Shown here one piece after another: positions 1 to 12,270 of a stretch of 64,000 nt of DNA. How positions within the stretch are numbered: position 1 is the stretch's first letter; every line of letters begins with the position of its first letter. The stretch is from Rhizomys pruinosus (Eukaryota; Chordata; Mammalia; Rodentia; Spalacidae). Below the pieces are notes generated by a model. It saw only the letters and a list, made by a program, of their open reading frames with translations. It searched no databases and was not told where the DNA came from. The stretch spans positions 2,147,510-2,211,509 of the forward strand of contig VZQC01005558.1 of assembly GCA_009823505.1 (NCBI GenBank), given 5' to 3'. Both the position numbers and the translations under genes were made by a program.

Positions 1-37
1 CACATTATTAAAATGCGGTTTGGGGGTGGGGTGGGGT

Positions 38-115
38 GGTGCGGATGTAGCTCAGGGCTTACAGAGCAATCACAAAAAAAACCCTGGATTCAATCCCCAA
101 CACCACATAAAATTC
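38..115 (+). mobile_element. ID-type SINE, diverged
   Basis: A tRNA-Ala-like ID core is recognisable: a 'gatgtagctcag' A-box region, then 'ggattcaatcccca' as the B box, then an A-rich end. It is degraded and lacks a clear target duplication. It is a repeat, not a tRNA gene. Confidence 0.6.
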
Positions 116-1459
116 CTGGGACGGTGGCCCCATGACTATAATCCGACCACTCCCTACCCATCCTTGAGCCTCCAGCGAAGCTGCCAGTCCCAGACTGTCT
201 CTTTCAGGGACCAGAGTGCTTCGAAACTTGAACTCCTCCACAGAGCATCTGACCCCCCTTCTCTGAGGCAGGAGGGAGGATGGGAATCTCCCTTGGCTTC
301 CTGCTCTGTGCACAAACATTGGCCTATCTTCTTTCAAGCCCACGCCCGTGTCTTGGCTACCTAGGGGTAGCTTGGTGGGAGGCACCCGAGCTAAGCAGAG
401 CCACTGGACCCTGCTCAGGCAAAGCAGTTGCCCTAGAAGAGGCCAGTATGTGGAGAGATAGCTGCAGGCTGCCTGGGGTGGAGGCTGCATTCCTGCCTGG
501 GTTGACAAGGCCAGCCCCCGTCTTGCAGGGCTCCAGGGTGTCAGGGCTCTTGGCCTTGACCAGCTGAGGGTGTGGACCTGCCACACAACCGCACGACTCT
601 GCAGAGGGCAAGTGTCAGGCAGGGCGGGTGAGCCTGGCCACAGCAGAAGTGGCAGTCAAAAGCCTGATCTCTTAGACAGGAGCAACTGTGCAGTCCCTGG
701 GGATGGCTGACTCACTCGCCTCACACAGCACTGGAAGCTCTTAAGTCACTGCAGAAGGGTCCAAAAATAGCTCCGTGCATCTTTTCCATATAGAAGTTAT
801 TTAGCATTTAGCATTGTATACAGGGAAGAGAGTCACTGGGTCCCAGGCAGAATGAGTCCTTCCTCCTCTCCCAGTTATAACTTACATTTAAAAACAAGAT
901 GATGTCACTTGGCTGACAAGCTGCAAAGAATTGCTAGAAATTTATTTTTGCAGGACTTTTCCTGTATAACCATGTAATATCTTAATTTTTTTCCTAATGG
1001 TTACTTAAGCTTCAGTCTATAAATTTTGGTATACAGTCAGTAACCATTGATTCTATGTCCTTGAGATAAACTAACCAATTCTAAATTGAAAATATTCTAG
1101 AAAAGTTATGTCTAAGCTGAACATGTGCAATACCTTCCTTCCTGTCATATGCCTAGAAATGTAGCATAGCAGCGTTCGAATTGTTTTAGGAATTATAAGT
1201 GGGCTAGTGATGTTTAAAGTATACAGGAGAATTGTACAGGTTAGAAGCAAAGTCAATGACATCTTAGAGTGAATAGAATGCATGTAACTTCAGTATTCAT
1301 GGGGGTCCCAGAGTCAATCCCCCAAGGGTATCAGGAAATTCCTCTCTGCTCTACCCCATCCTATTCTTTCTATTTATGCTTCCATTTTGTTCCCTGTGAA
1401 GTATCTTTTAAGTCTGTAATTTTGGGGTTTTTTTTTTTTTTGGCTGGGGTGCTATAAGA
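116..1459. other. Unique intergenic DNA
   Basis: No gene, exon with splice sites or clear repeat is visible, apart from an oligo-T run at 1429-1441. The open frames here are short, overlap on both strands and show no recognisable domain. Confidence 0.5.
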
Positions 1460-1462
1460 TAA

Positions 1463-1612
1463 CTGGGGGCTGGCTGAGGGCTCTGTAGGTCAAGGTATTT
1501 TTGCTTGATGCAAGCCTGACAGCCTGAGTTTGATCCCTGGAACCCACTTAAGCAGGGAAAGAAAGAACTGACTCTACAAAATTGTCCCCTGACCTCCACA
1601 TGGCAGCACACC
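1463..1612 (+). mobile_element. B3-type SINE (B2 relative)
   Basis: The piece reads as a tRNA-like head ('gggctggctgagggctctgtaggtc'), a degraded B box ('gagtttgatccctgg') and the downstream B3 body ending 'gacctccacatggcagcacac'. The tail runs into TG and GA microsatellites. Confidence 0.6.
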
Positions 1613-1625
1613 TGTGTGTGTGTGT

Positions 1626-1626
<1 letters not shown>

Positions 1627-1690
<64 letters not shown>
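1627..1690. repeat. (GA)n microsatellite
   Basis: This is an almost pure 64-bp purine/pyrimidine dinucleotide run growing out of the SINE tail. It gives poly-(SL) and poly-(RE) open frames that are not genes. Confidence 0.95.
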
Positions 1691-1692
<2 letters not shown>

Positions 1693-2089
1693 CATAGGGA
1701 GAATAATAAATGAAAGTGAAAAATGTCAATATATTAATTGGAAATATCCAGATAGCTTTAATATGATTATATTTACAGAACATATCCTGTATATTAAACA
1801 CTTCCAAGAGCACTGGGCTGATTTGGGGGATCATATAATAGGGGATCATGGGAATGCTTCCTACACTTGGAAACAGGCCCATCATGCTGTGGACAGATCG
1901 GATGCTACACAGAGGGCTAGTGGGTAAGGAGGGTGAAAGAGCAGCATTTGTCTCCCGTCTTCTTAACTGCTGTCCATGTTCTGGTTTAACCCTTTCTGAA
2001 GGGAGAGTTGCAAGGACCATGGATGGACCTGTTCAGCTTTTTCATTTCAGTTGTGTAAGTTTTCGTTCATGGCTTTTAAATTGTGTATA
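1691..2089. other. Unique intergenic DNA
   Basis: AT-rich sequence with no gene or repeat that I can identify. Its right edge is the left target-site duplication of the next L1. Confidence 0.45.
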
Positions 2090-2103
2090 CAAGTAGCACT
2101 GTG

Positions 2104-2940
2104 CCTGTATATCCCAAATCTAATTGGCTGTTGGCTCTCTCCTTGGAGGAATAACCCATGGCTGATGCCACAAGCCTACATCCTCTACAGGTTAGGAGAT
2201 GTCATAAGCCACAGTAAGACCCTGTTATATTTATCAGGGGGTAAAAATGTAATTCATGAATTAACATATCATCCAAACATATGTGTCTATGCCAAAGTAA
2301 CCTACCATAACTATTAGTGCTGCTTAAATACCTATATATCTAATTGCTTGTGCTTCATTAGTAGGATCGAAAGGTTACTCCTGAACAAACTGTCAGCCCA
2401 TGAAAGGAAACAGCCAGAATTGACCAGAATCCAAGTCAACAGCTCCAGAGAGAGAGGACAGTTTTACTTCTCATCCACCTGTGCCCCTTTTCTAAGCCTA
2501 GGGAACAATCTGCGGAAGAGGGGGCGTGGTAGAATGTAAAGGCTGCGATTGGGGTGAACGGTGAAACTACAGCGATGTAGTCTGGACACTCATTTGATCA
2601 ACTTGATTGAACAAACAACCTGTCAACCTCCACTGAATGGTGGGACTGTGGGGGTTTGGGCACAACAGTCTATAGATTGGTTTTGCACGAAGGATGCTTA
2701 TACTCATGGATTATCACTTATAGCTAAAAAATGAAAAAATGAAAGAAAAAAAAAAACCTGAAAGATGCAGGACAGTTATGGCAGAATAATGCTGGGATGG
2801 GGTGGGGGGTGGGGGGGGGAAGGGAAAGGGAAAATATGCCTGTCTGAATTGGAAAATGATGTAATTAAAAATGCACAAACCATCAATAAAAATTAAAAAA
2901 AAAAAAAAGATTAAAAGGAAAAAAAAAAAAAAAAAAAAAA
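2104..2940 (+). mobile_element. 5'-truncated L1 3' end with target duplication
   Basis: An 837-bp insertion is bounded by a perfect 14-bp duplication (caagtagcactgtg) at 2090-2103 and 2941-2954. The right part has L1 3' UTR hallmarks: a G-rich polypurine stretch at about 2798-2830, an AATAAA at about 2885 and a long A tail. No intact ORF2 remains. The duplication and poly(A) show L1-type target-primed insertion. Confidence 0.85.
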
Positions 2941-2954
2941 CAAGTAGCACTGTG

Positions 2955-3815
2955 TCTTCTTCTTGATGAATTAACCTCTGTCATCCCTGTGCATTTCTCT
3001 CCTACACCTGGTAACACAGCTCATTGTAAATACACTGACTCAATCAGTGTCTATGACCTGTTTCATACTAAGGGCAATAGTAGAAACAACAGGGGGCATG
3101 TCTCTTTTTTCTGCAGCTGTAATTTCTTTTAATCTAGAGATTTGGACTATTTAAATTCAGTGCAATTAGTGACAAGACTGAAATTCAGTACCCCCCAAAT
3201 CTTTACTTTGGTCTTTTGCTATTTCTTCCTTTATCTTTTTACCATTTTTTTGTTGTGTTTTATCTAGATTTGAGATTTTCTCCCCTAACTCCTAGTTGAC
3301 AATGCCTCCTGTTTCAGTTTCGGTCATGTATCTACTGTATATAATATGCAATATTGTACAATACACAATATTCCCTAATTTGCCATGGCTTTATGTAGAA
3401 TGTAAAAGTTCACAATAGTATAATTTCCAGTTTTCACCCTGTTCTTTGCACCAATACTACCTACATATATATACATAAATATTACTTCAGGTATATCTGT
3501 TCCACACATACTGCAAACCCCACACTATAACTCCTATTGTGATGACAGTTAACTTTTAAAGAAACATACCAATGAATATGGCCTTCTTATTTTTAGAATA
3601 TATTTATTGTTCCAAGAATTTTGTACAATCTATTTTATCATATTCAGACCCCCCTCTTAATCCCCACCTTACCCCTCACTTTATGTCCTCTATTATTTTC
3701 CTCTACTATTATTTGTCTTTAAAATTTTTTAAGCCTATCAAGAGTCTAATCTGTGTTTCCCAAGGACTCTTGTGTGTGTGTCTATCCCTTAGAGTCTAGC
3801 ATTGTTTAAAGATTC
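2955..3815. other. AT-rich intergenic DNA
   Basis: No gene is seen. The part around 3600-3760, with C-rich patches after 'atcatattcagaccccc', may be a degraded antisense L1 3' end, but I cannot prove this. Confidence 0.4.
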
Positions 3816-3819
3816 TTTT

Positions 3820-4048
3820 AAAATTTTTATTTTATGTGTATGCGTGAATGCGTATGTATTTAATTATATTATCTGTGTGATGTGCCCACAGATGCCAGAA
3901 GAAGGCATTGGATCCCCTGGAACTGGAGTTCTCCTGGATTTGGAGTTTCAGACGGCTCTCGGCCACCATGTGGGTGCTGGGGATAGAACCCGGGTCCTCT
4001 GCAAGAGCGGTCGGTGCTCTTAAACGCTAGGCCACCTCTCCAGCCCCT
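3820..4048 (-). mobile_element. B3/B2-type SINE, antisense
   Basis: Read on the minus strand it starts 'ggggctggagaggtggcctagcg', followed by the B box 'gggttctatccccagcacc' and the usual B3 body and tail. It resembles the copies at 24,050, 44,639 and 53,355. Confidence 0.8.
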
Positions 4049-4554
4049 CATCTTCCTTTTCTAAAGTAATTTTCTCCAACACATTTTAATGTAATTAGCT
4101 GACCAATGAACTACTCGGCGAAGGTGCATCTGGAAAAGGCCTTCTTTTCCCCTCTTTTCAAAAGATATCTTTACTGAGTTCAGACTTATAAGTTGTTGGA
4201 AATGTTCTTTAGTACATTAAAGAAGTGCGAGCATATTCTTTTTTGTTTTTGTGAGCATTTTCTTAGGTACGAATGTGCAGTGTGGGGATTCTGCACTGTG
4301 CTTGGCTTCTCTGTATGTGGTGGGCGTTTCTGCTGTTGGCGTTTCTGCCCCTCTCCCTGTGTCCTCCCTAGCATTCCACTTGCAGATGTGTGGCTGCCTC
4401 CATGTTGCTGTCCTAAGTGTTCACTGGGCAGTGAAGGTTGACAGCAGTGGGAGGCATGGAAAGACAAAGGCTGGAAGCGGGGACAAGGGCTAAGGGGCGG
4501 CAGTGTTTACTGAGCCACCAGAACAGGGGGTCAATTGCACGCTGAGTTCCTCTC
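4049..4554. other. Unique intergenic DNA
   Basis: No recognisable gene or repeat. Open frames on both strands overlap and look like chance. Confidence 0.4.
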
Positions 4555-4559
4555 TGCCT

Positions 4560-4685
4560 TTATTTTTATTTATTTATTTATTTATTTAGACAGGCTCTCA
4601 TTATGTACTCCAGGCTAGCCCCAAACATTCAGTCTTCCTATCTCTACTTAGCAAGTGTTAAGGTTACAGGTGCGTAGCCCATTTC
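4560..4685 (-). mobile_element. Old B1-type SINE, antisense
   Basis: An ATTT-rich tail (4560-4590) is followed by a diverged antisense B1 body ('agacaggctctcattatgta...', 'aaggttacaggtgcg'). B1 derives from 7SL RNA. This copy is heavily mutated. Confidence 0.6.
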
Positions 4686-6630
4686 CCAAGGGTCGCTCTT
4701 GGCTGTCTCCATTGCTGGGCTGTGTGTGAGCTCAATCAGGGTGAAGAAGAAAAGTTTCACTGGATCTAACTTCACCTGATCCTATGCCGTGGTGTGTTAT
4801 CCTCTCAGTGAGTGACAGGACTGGCATCCATGTTTGGTATCTTATCTTAGATTCTGGTGGGGGGGGGGGCGGAGGCACAGACTGTATTTCTTCTATGTTG
4901 GTACACTTAGTACAATGATTGGTGTAAAAGTTGAAGTCCAGAGAATGCGTTTTGAATGTAGGGTTAAAGATAAAAGAATAAAACACTTGAGCTTCCCTTA
5001 TTAATCTCTTTTGAACACGAAAAGAAAGATGATGGGACTCAGAAAAGGAGAAAAGCAACAGTCCTCAGCTAATCTTTTTCTTCCTTCAGACAGATTTCTG
5101 TCTGAAAACCTGACCAATTCTCCTTGAGTTCTTAAGTACTTCCCTGGCTTAGGTCCTTATAGAGTGATAAGAATTCTTTACAGGGCAGTCCCAGGAAAGG
5201 AAATGAAAGGATTACTGGTTTCCTGTCTTGGTTTGTAGTTCTGTTACTGACCACATCCATGGCCTGCCCCCTGCAAACACCAAGGGTGAAAAACAGGCCA
5301 GCACTGAGCTCGGGTGCCAGACACCACACGTGGCATTCTACAAAGATTACATTATCATTCCGCAGATTAGGGATCCCAGACTAGAGGTGGCTTGCCACGC
5401 CTGAGGGAACTTCAGCAACAGCAGGGAAGAATTTGAATCCTGTTTACTTTTGCCGGCAAAGTCAATATTCTGTCCAACACTTCTTACCAATTTCTGCTAA
5501 ACTATAAACAGCACTGAAATCTCTGTACTGACTGCTCATAGTATATTAAAGTCATGGGTTATAAGTGTCACATTATAGAGCTTGAGGTTTGAGCTTTGCC
5601 TTACTCTCAACTCTTCAATGGGAATAAGGGAGATACTAAAAATATGTGCATGCCAGGATGTTTCTAAGACCAAATGTGATTCTTCTGTATATGAGAGGTA
5701 GGACAGAGTCCTGTTGGGAGAAATGGTGACTAAGGGGGAGGGAGGGCCTGCTGTTTTAGAACCAGAACCCATATCCCAGAGTCAGGGAAGATGTAGAAGG
5801 GAGTACAATCCGGGGTGGGCTGTTTCTGGTAAAAATCAGAAGACCACAAGACAAAATTATTTGTGATGTAGTGAACGAGTGAAGAAATCTTATTTCAAAA
5901 CTGATTTTCTGTGGCATTAGCCAAGCACAGAACCGTCACAGCAATTACTCCAAGTGCAGGTAAAAGGCAAAAGTCGGCCTTGTTTGTTTACCGTGGCTGG
6001 CCTGGCTCTTCTCAGGGTTTCTGTTTCTCAGAACACAGCAACTGCCTTTGCCTTCCTAGGTCTGAGATGGGATTACTGAAATTCTTCCTGAACTGTGAAC
6101 TCTGCCTATGGGAAGCTACACAAAGCATGGCTTTATTTCAATAAGGGTGTTGCAGTAAGTGTATGCAAGTTGTATACACTGTGAATAATTTGATAAAAGA
6201 CCACTAGGTTAGAAACAAGAAGGAAAAAAAAATAAGGAAAATAAAATAAAACACAGCACAAAGCAAGCCAAACAGGAGGCCAGTCTCTTGTATTGAGCCA
6301 TGGGAGAGAGAAGAAAGCTGGACACCAAGACCAGGCCCCCTTAGGAAGGAGTAGGGCAGCCATGAAGTCTTCTGTATCACTATGGTAACGCTGACACCAC
6401 AAGAGGACAGGCTGTCCTCCCCACCCTCCACTTGAGCAGGAAAAATCCAACCAGGAAAAATAAAATATTAGGGTCCTTTATAGGTTTACTAGCTGCAAAG
6501 AAGCCAGAGGAACATGGGTGCATCTGGGAAGGAGACCCTGGGAAGAGACCTCCAGCAAGCATGAGAAAAATCGAGGGCATTGAGAGTCTTTCTTTGCAGT
6601 TTGCCTTAATGTTGTATATTGGGAGATATT
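4686..6630. other. Unique intergenic DNA
   Basis: About 1.9 kb without a recognisable gene or interspersed repeat, apart from a short poly-G run near 4857-4869. The longest open frames are about 100 codons, low in complexity or antisense to each other. Confidence 0.4.
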
Positions 6631-6647
6631 AAAAATGAGGATCAGGA

Positions 6648-6793
6648 GCCAAGTCATGGTGGTGCACGCCTTTAATCCTGCTTTAAAACAACACTTAGGA
6701 GGCAGAGGCAGGGGGATCTCTGTAATTTCAAGGCCAGCCTGGTCTACATAGTGAGTTCTAGGATAGCTGAGGCTTCAGGGAGACAAAAAGACA
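6648..6793 (+). mobile_element. B1 SINE with near-perfect target duplication
   Basis: The B1 body reads 'catggtggtgcacgcctttaatcc', then 'aggccagcctggtctacatagtgagttc', then an A-rich tail. It is flanked by 17-bp direct repeats at 6631-6647 and 6794-6810 that match at 15 of 17 positions. Confidence 0.85.
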
Positions 6794-6810
6794 AAAAATG
6801 GGGTTCAGGA

Positions 6811-8190
6811 ACATTTTCAGATGTATTTGCTGCTCTAGCTCCCTGGATGTCCTTTCCTAAGACTTCAGCTCCTTACCAGCAAACTGCCTGGTAGAGATGT
6901 TCCTAGGCAGAGATGTCACTGTGTGCTCCAGTCGGCTACTTGTACCCATCCAACCAGAAAAGCTGCATCTAGAAGCATTCATGTGAAATGAAACAACACC
7001 ACTCAGCACACACCCACGAATACTTTCATTTTTATACATTTATTGGCTTATAGAAAATTGCACAGTGTATCAAACCTACGAAAAGGCAGGCTTGATTGTC
7101 AAGGAGCCTAGAGTGACCAAAGACAAGGGAAACACATAGCATACTCATTACCGCTTACACATTTAACCCCTGGTAATCACATCCTCATGTTCCCTACATG
7201 CACACATTAAAGAAAATGCCAGTAATTAGTGGAAAATTTAACATAATGAATCTATGTCAAAGCAAGGTTTAAATTATAGCATTTACACAGGTTACAAATT
7301 CCAACTTGACTTTGCATAAAAGACAATCAGATCCATACTTTTTGTGTTTTAAGTCCTCTGGTGGGGGGATGTCCTTTGATATTCGAGTCCTGCTACAATA
7401 TTTGGACTCCAAATGCTGTTCTGGCATTTTTCAAACAGGCCCCATTCCTCATGGTGGGAAGGGATTAATCTTAGAGTTCCTTGTAGACGAATACTTTATG
7501 GAGATGTGTGTTCTGGATTCATACTAGGGACCCCGGTGGACTTCAGTCCCAAAGTGAACTTCTCAGGTTAATCCAAGGAAACATGTTCAGTTTCCATAGT
7601 GACTGGAATGGACAATGTTCCAAGGACCCAAGAATTCTAGGTCATTGATGGGTAGTAGGTGATGGAGCTTGGCCTGTTTAGGAACCCTAAGAGAACAAAA
7701 ACTCCAACATGGGCCTCGAAATAATACAGACTGGCTTGGCCCACTTGGATGAAGGTATTCAAAATAAAGCAGAAAAGTAGCTGATTTGATTATGGAAACA
7801 AATTGATAATTTCTACTTCTAATACCTTTGAAAAGTGGCAATGTTTGTGTTACTGATATTGCATGTGTCAGGACATCCTGGGAGCCCACATTCATTCAGG
7901 GATTTCTGTGTCAAGAGAGATTCTGGCTTTCTTGAAAGAAAAGAGAGACTTGCGCAGCCCCAAAGAACTCACCTTGGCCCCGGCCCACAAGCTTTCGAGC
8001 TGATCTTGCCCAGGTAAATGAACTTCAGGATTAACTTGTCTACTTTTAACTAAACTAAGCACAAGGGATAATTAAGTGGCTTAAAATATTTCCTGGGGAG
8101 AAAAAGAAAATTATGATAATATTATAAAGCAAGAACAAGAAAATACCAGAGCCTTATTTCTTCAGTCATGTGATTGTCAGCCACATCAAA
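6811..8190. other. Unique intergenic DNA
   Basis: No gene or clear repeat. The segment 7200-7620 is repeat-free and AT-rich with several ATTA cores; it is weakly suggestive of a conserved non-coding element. Confidence 0.35.
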
Positions 8191-8196
8191 ACTATA

Positions 8197-8362
8197 GCCA
8201 GAAGTTGTGTAGCTGTCAATCATCAGGGCACATGCCTGTCTCCTCAGCACTCCACAATCCCAGCCAGGATTACTGTGACTTTGACACCAGCCTGGGCTAC
8301 ATAGTAAGTTCAGGGCCACCTGGTATTACATAATAAGATGACCCTATCTCAAAAACCCTAAA
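8197..8362 (+). mobile_element. Old B1/PB1-type SINE
   Basis: A diverged 7SL-derived body is seen: 'gcacatgcctgtctcctcagcactcc', 'caccagcctgggctacatagtaagttc', then 'accctatctcaaaaaccc'. Confidence 0.6.
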
Positions 8363-8620
8363 GAATAAATGTAAATAAGACATGGAAACAGAAGCCAGCA
8401 AGTTGGCGAACACAGCTTTTACATAATACATACAAAACGTGCTAAATGTGAAGGTGATTGTCAAGTACAGTGTGGGATACAGGGCTGCAAGGAGAGTTGC
8501 TGAAGGTGTTACTGTTTCTTCAAGGTCTCTGATTATGGAATTTTCTAGATTGCATTTCAGTAATCAATCAAGGAAGAAATCATTGTTTTAGAAACTATTA
8601 ATCAGAAAGCTGTCATAAAT

Positions 8621-8702
8621 GGGGCTGGAAATATATCTTATTGGTAGATCACTTGCCTAGGATACATGAGGCCCTAAGTACAATTCCCAGAGCTAAAAAT
8701 AC
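8621..8702 (+). mobile_element. ID-type SINE
   Basis: The tRNA-like unit 'ggggctggaaatatatcttattggtagatcacttgcctagga' is followed by a B-box-like 'agtacaattcccag' and an A-rich end. It has the length and order of rodent ID elements. Confidence 0.6.
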
Positions 8703-8707
8703 AAATT

Positions 8708-8910
8708 TAGAGTGCCAGCAAGACGGCTCAGTGTGAAGCTGCTTGAAGCCAGGCCTGATGACCTGATTTCAGTTCCCAGTGTCTACAGGATGGAAGGGAA
8801 TAACCGATTCCTGCAAGGTGTCCTCTGATCTCCACACGTGTGTCATGACATGTCAATGCCCCCCCCATATGCATACACAAAAAATAACTAGAAAGCAATA
8901 AAAACTTTTC
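8708..8910 (+). mobile_element. B3/RSINE-type SINE, diverged
   Basis: It starts 'gtgccagcaagacggctcagtg' and has 'gatgacctgatttcagttccca' as the B box. The body has 'tgtcctctgatctccacacg' and ends in an A-rich stretch. Confidence 0.55.
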
Positions 8911-8939
8911 AATTACAATCTTCAAGCTTTAGTGGGATG

Positions 8940-9200
8940 CCTTGGCAGGTAAAGGCAGTAAAGTTGCTTCCCACCAAGCTTGATGACCCAGGACCCTCGT
9001 AGGATGAGGAGGAGGGGGTCCACTCTTATGTGTTCTTCATTGGCTTCTGCATACATCCCATGTGCTCATCTATGTACACACATTCCACACAAGCAACACA
9101 TACAACCAAATACACCCACATGTACATATACACATGTACATATATACCACACACACACCCCACATATATACACACATACATATACAATATAAATAAATTA
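8940..9200 (+). mobile_element. Degraded B3-type SINE with CA/TA microsatellite tail
   Basis: The head 'ccttggcaggtaaaggcagtaaagttgcttcccaccaagcttgatgaccc' is a B3/RSINE signature. The tail has expanded into an imperfect CACA/CATA repeat at about 9075-9195. Confidence 0.5.
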
Positions 9201-9489
9201 AATTATAGTAAAATTTTTGTGTATATTGGGAAATTGAGAGGCTCCTTAAATTTTGTTTTAAACAGACATTTCCTGTTGTTATTCTGTTGGAAATTACTTT
9301 AATAACTCAACTTAAAAATTAAAGTTGTGTTTTTTCCTCTTTCAAGTGTGCAGAGTCTTCGAATGATGCAACTGCTAGCAGTTTGCTAGGTGATGTGTGT
9401 TTAAACCTGCATATGCTCCACGGTCAGTATTTAAACCCACGTTCCCAGTCTGAGACTTTAAGATCAAGTAGCTGTTTGAACTATGAGTA

Positions 9490-9655
9490 AAAAATGTGGT
9501 GGTGCATGCCTTTAATCCCAGCACTTGGGAGGCAGAGGCAAGAGGATCCCTGTGAGTTCAAGGCCTACATAGTGGTCTACATAGTGAGCTCCAGGCCAGC
9601 GGGGACTAAAGGAAGACACTGCCTCCAAAACAAACAAACAAACAAACTAACTAAC
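9490..9655 (+). mobile_element. B1 SINE
   Basis: A clear B1 body ('tggtggtgcatgcctttaatcccagcacttggg') has an AACA-rich tail at about 9626-9655. A short internal duplication 'ctacatagtg' is present near 9566-9585. Confidence 0.85.
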
Positions 9656-9694
9656 AAAGAGTCAACTGTAACTCCAAAGAGACATACCACAACA

Positions 9695-9858
9695 GCAATG
9701 TTACTAAAGCCTGAGATATTTCTGGGGAGACTGAAGTAGGAGGATGATAGGTTCAAGACCAACCTAAACTCCAGAGAGGGTTCCAGGGTAGCTTGAGCTA
9801 TGAAGCAAGACCTCATCTCAAAAACAAAAACAAAGAAAAATAACAACAAAACCAAAGT
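9695..9858 (+). mobile_element. Old B1-like SINE
   Basis: The right half of a 7SL-type repeat is seen: 'gactgaagtaggaggatgatag', 'gaccaacct', 'gcaagacctcatctcaaaaac', then an A-rich tail. It is strongly diverged. Confidence 0.5.
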
Positions 9859-11113
9859 TTGCTGTCATCTTATTTCATAATCTAAGAAGAAGAAAATGTA
9901 TGACATTCAAATGAATTGTATATGTATTGGCAAATAGGGCTGACTAAGTGTTTGCAGGCTTCTGAACCCTGCCTTTGTAGAGGGTTGGAGGACAGGGACA
10001 GGGTGAGTAAGAAGAGCAGAGCTGCTGGGGCTCCCTGGTTTTCAGGCCGAGTGGGCACCATCTTCAGACCTCTAAAGAACTGTGGGAACAGGATGGGACA
10101 CCAGGAGGGAAAGGGACTCTCCTTACACTTTCCATGGACCACTTCACTGGAATGTAAACCCAGGGTGCAGAACAGCTAAACTGAATATGAGGTGAAGGTT
10201 TTCATTTTGCATGCACATCTATGCCTCTGCCTTCTGCATCTCTCACAATCGAGCCTGTTCCTTGTCCTCTCACCAATTTATATGAAAAAGAAAAGAATCA
10301 TTTAGAAGTCACAGGGATGGATAGATGGGATTGAGAACCCAGGCCACATGAGAAGAGCAATCAGTTCTTTTTAACATTCTTACAGCATTCCCTTTCTCTG
10401 GAACATATCTTGGGTCTCTCCTCCACCCCATCCCTTGCACTTCTCTCCTTACTGAGCTTCCATTTGACATTGTCACCCTCGGGTTATTAATTCAATACCT
10501 GTTTCTCTAATAGTTTTCCACTATAAGTAAACAATAGTTGACTGAGAAATTGGGCAGGGTCTCAAAAAGTTTCGTGACATTGAAGAGGAAGTCTCCTGCT
10601 TTGTCTTAGAAGGTTAAAAAAAAAAAAGACCTAACTAGATGTGTGTTGCTTATTTTAACCAGAAAGTCTGTGTGCTTATAGTTACCTGGGAAGTAAAAAA
10701 GTAAAAGAATAAGAGACCTCTTGGGTCCCTATAATCTGTCATGTGGTTAGGAAATATAGCTATTACATCAAACACTTCTATTCATTCCCCCAAAATTCTT
10801 GGCTAACCCATGAAATACCACTCTAGGAATGTATACATTAAAAGACTGACAATTTCTATCCTTTCAGAATATACTTCTGGGTTATCTATTTTGTTGATAA
10901 AATGTAAAGAGTCTAGATTACATACAATACAAAATCCACCAAGGACTTGATCCATGCAATTAGATTTTCATTTCCCTTTACTGCTCCCTAACTCTATGGA
11001 AAGCTAATTTCATCACTCACCTTGCCAGATGGGCCCACTTCAGGTCCGTTGAATCCATCACTCTGTGATCAAAGGAGTCAGGAATCCCTGAAGTATCCAC
11101 AGAGAAGGAAGTG

Positions 11114-11116
<3 letters not shown>
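9859..11116. other. Unique intergenic DNA
   Basis: No gene or clear interspersed repeat was recognised. Confidence 0.4.
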
Positions 11117-11162
<46 letters not shown>

Positions 11163-11212
11163 CCTCCCTCCCTCCCTCCCTCTCTCCCTCTTTCCTTCCC
11201 CCTCTTTCTCCT
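11117..11212. repeat. (CT)n/(CCCT)n low-complexity tract
   Basis: About 42 bp of pure CT dinucleotide runs into CCCT/TTCC-type pyrimidine sequence. It encodes an artefactual Ser/Leu/Pro string. Confidence 0.95.
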
Positions 11213-11896
11213 TCAATGTGTTTACATCTGTGGACTTAGAGGATGGTGGCTTGTTGCACAGCCATAGATTTCAAAATAGGCTTGTTCTATTCTGTGTTTA
11301 GCTCCATGATTGTAAAAATCTGTGAGCTTTGGTTTCTAGGTCATGAGAAATGGGAAGAAGGTCAACATCTAAGCGCACAGAACGTCACAACTACACACAA
11401 CTGAGAAAATTTGTGTTCTGTAGACTTTATACCTGTGGGAAGAGCTCACTGGGTATGACTTCATTCACAGATCCTGCTTGCTAAAATCTTAGAATACTTT
11501 CTATCTACCAGCCCCCTGCCAAGACATCTCTCAGGACTTCTAGAGCAGACCAGAAACTACAGGAGAAATGATCAACTCAGGATAGAAAATCTACCTCAAA
11601 GACGAGAACAAAATGCATTTGTGAAAATGAAGTTCAACCTAGGGGGAAGGTTCTATGGAAAATGATGAATCCACATGGTGCCTTGAGGCACGATGGGATT
11701 TACACAGACAAACCTAGTGACGACACAGGAAATTAAAGGAACTGGATGCAAGAACTAGTAGAAGAGAGGTTTGACTTGTTCAAATTGGCACAGTTGAGCA
11801 AGTTAACCCACCATAAATTCATATGACTCCATTAACAATCAGCACACAGATCAGGACCCTTGCTAGGCACTCAAAACAATCATGGCCTCGCTGTGT

Positions 11897-12270
11897 TCTA
11901 GTTAGCTGTCTGTTCCTATGATAAAACACTGACCAAACCAACTTGGTGAGGAAATGGTTTATGTGACTTAGACTTCCACATCACAGTCCATCCCTGAGGG
12001 AAGTCAGGAACCAAAGCAGAGACCATGGAGATGCTGCTCACTGGCTTGCTTCCCCTGGCTTGCTCAGCTACTTCTCTTATAAAGCCAGGTCCATGTACCC
12101 AGGGATAGCACTACCCACAATGGGCTGGGCCCTCCTACATCAATTAACAATCAATAAAATGCCTCAGGAACATGCCCACAGGCCAGTCTGATGGATGTAA
12201 TTCCGTAGCTTAGGTTCCCTCCTACCAGTTGACTCTAGTTGGCATCAGATTGATAAGAACTAACCAGCAC
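11897..12270 (-). mobile_element. Unnamed ~400-bp rodent interspersed repeat, copy 1
   Basis: This segment ('cttccacatcacagtccatccctgagggaagtcagg', 'cccacaatgggctgggccctcc', 'ggttccctcct') matches, in reverse orientation, the segments at 13,178 and 41,432. I know the sequence as a frequent mouse/rat repeat but cannot assign its family name safely. Confidence 0.7.
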
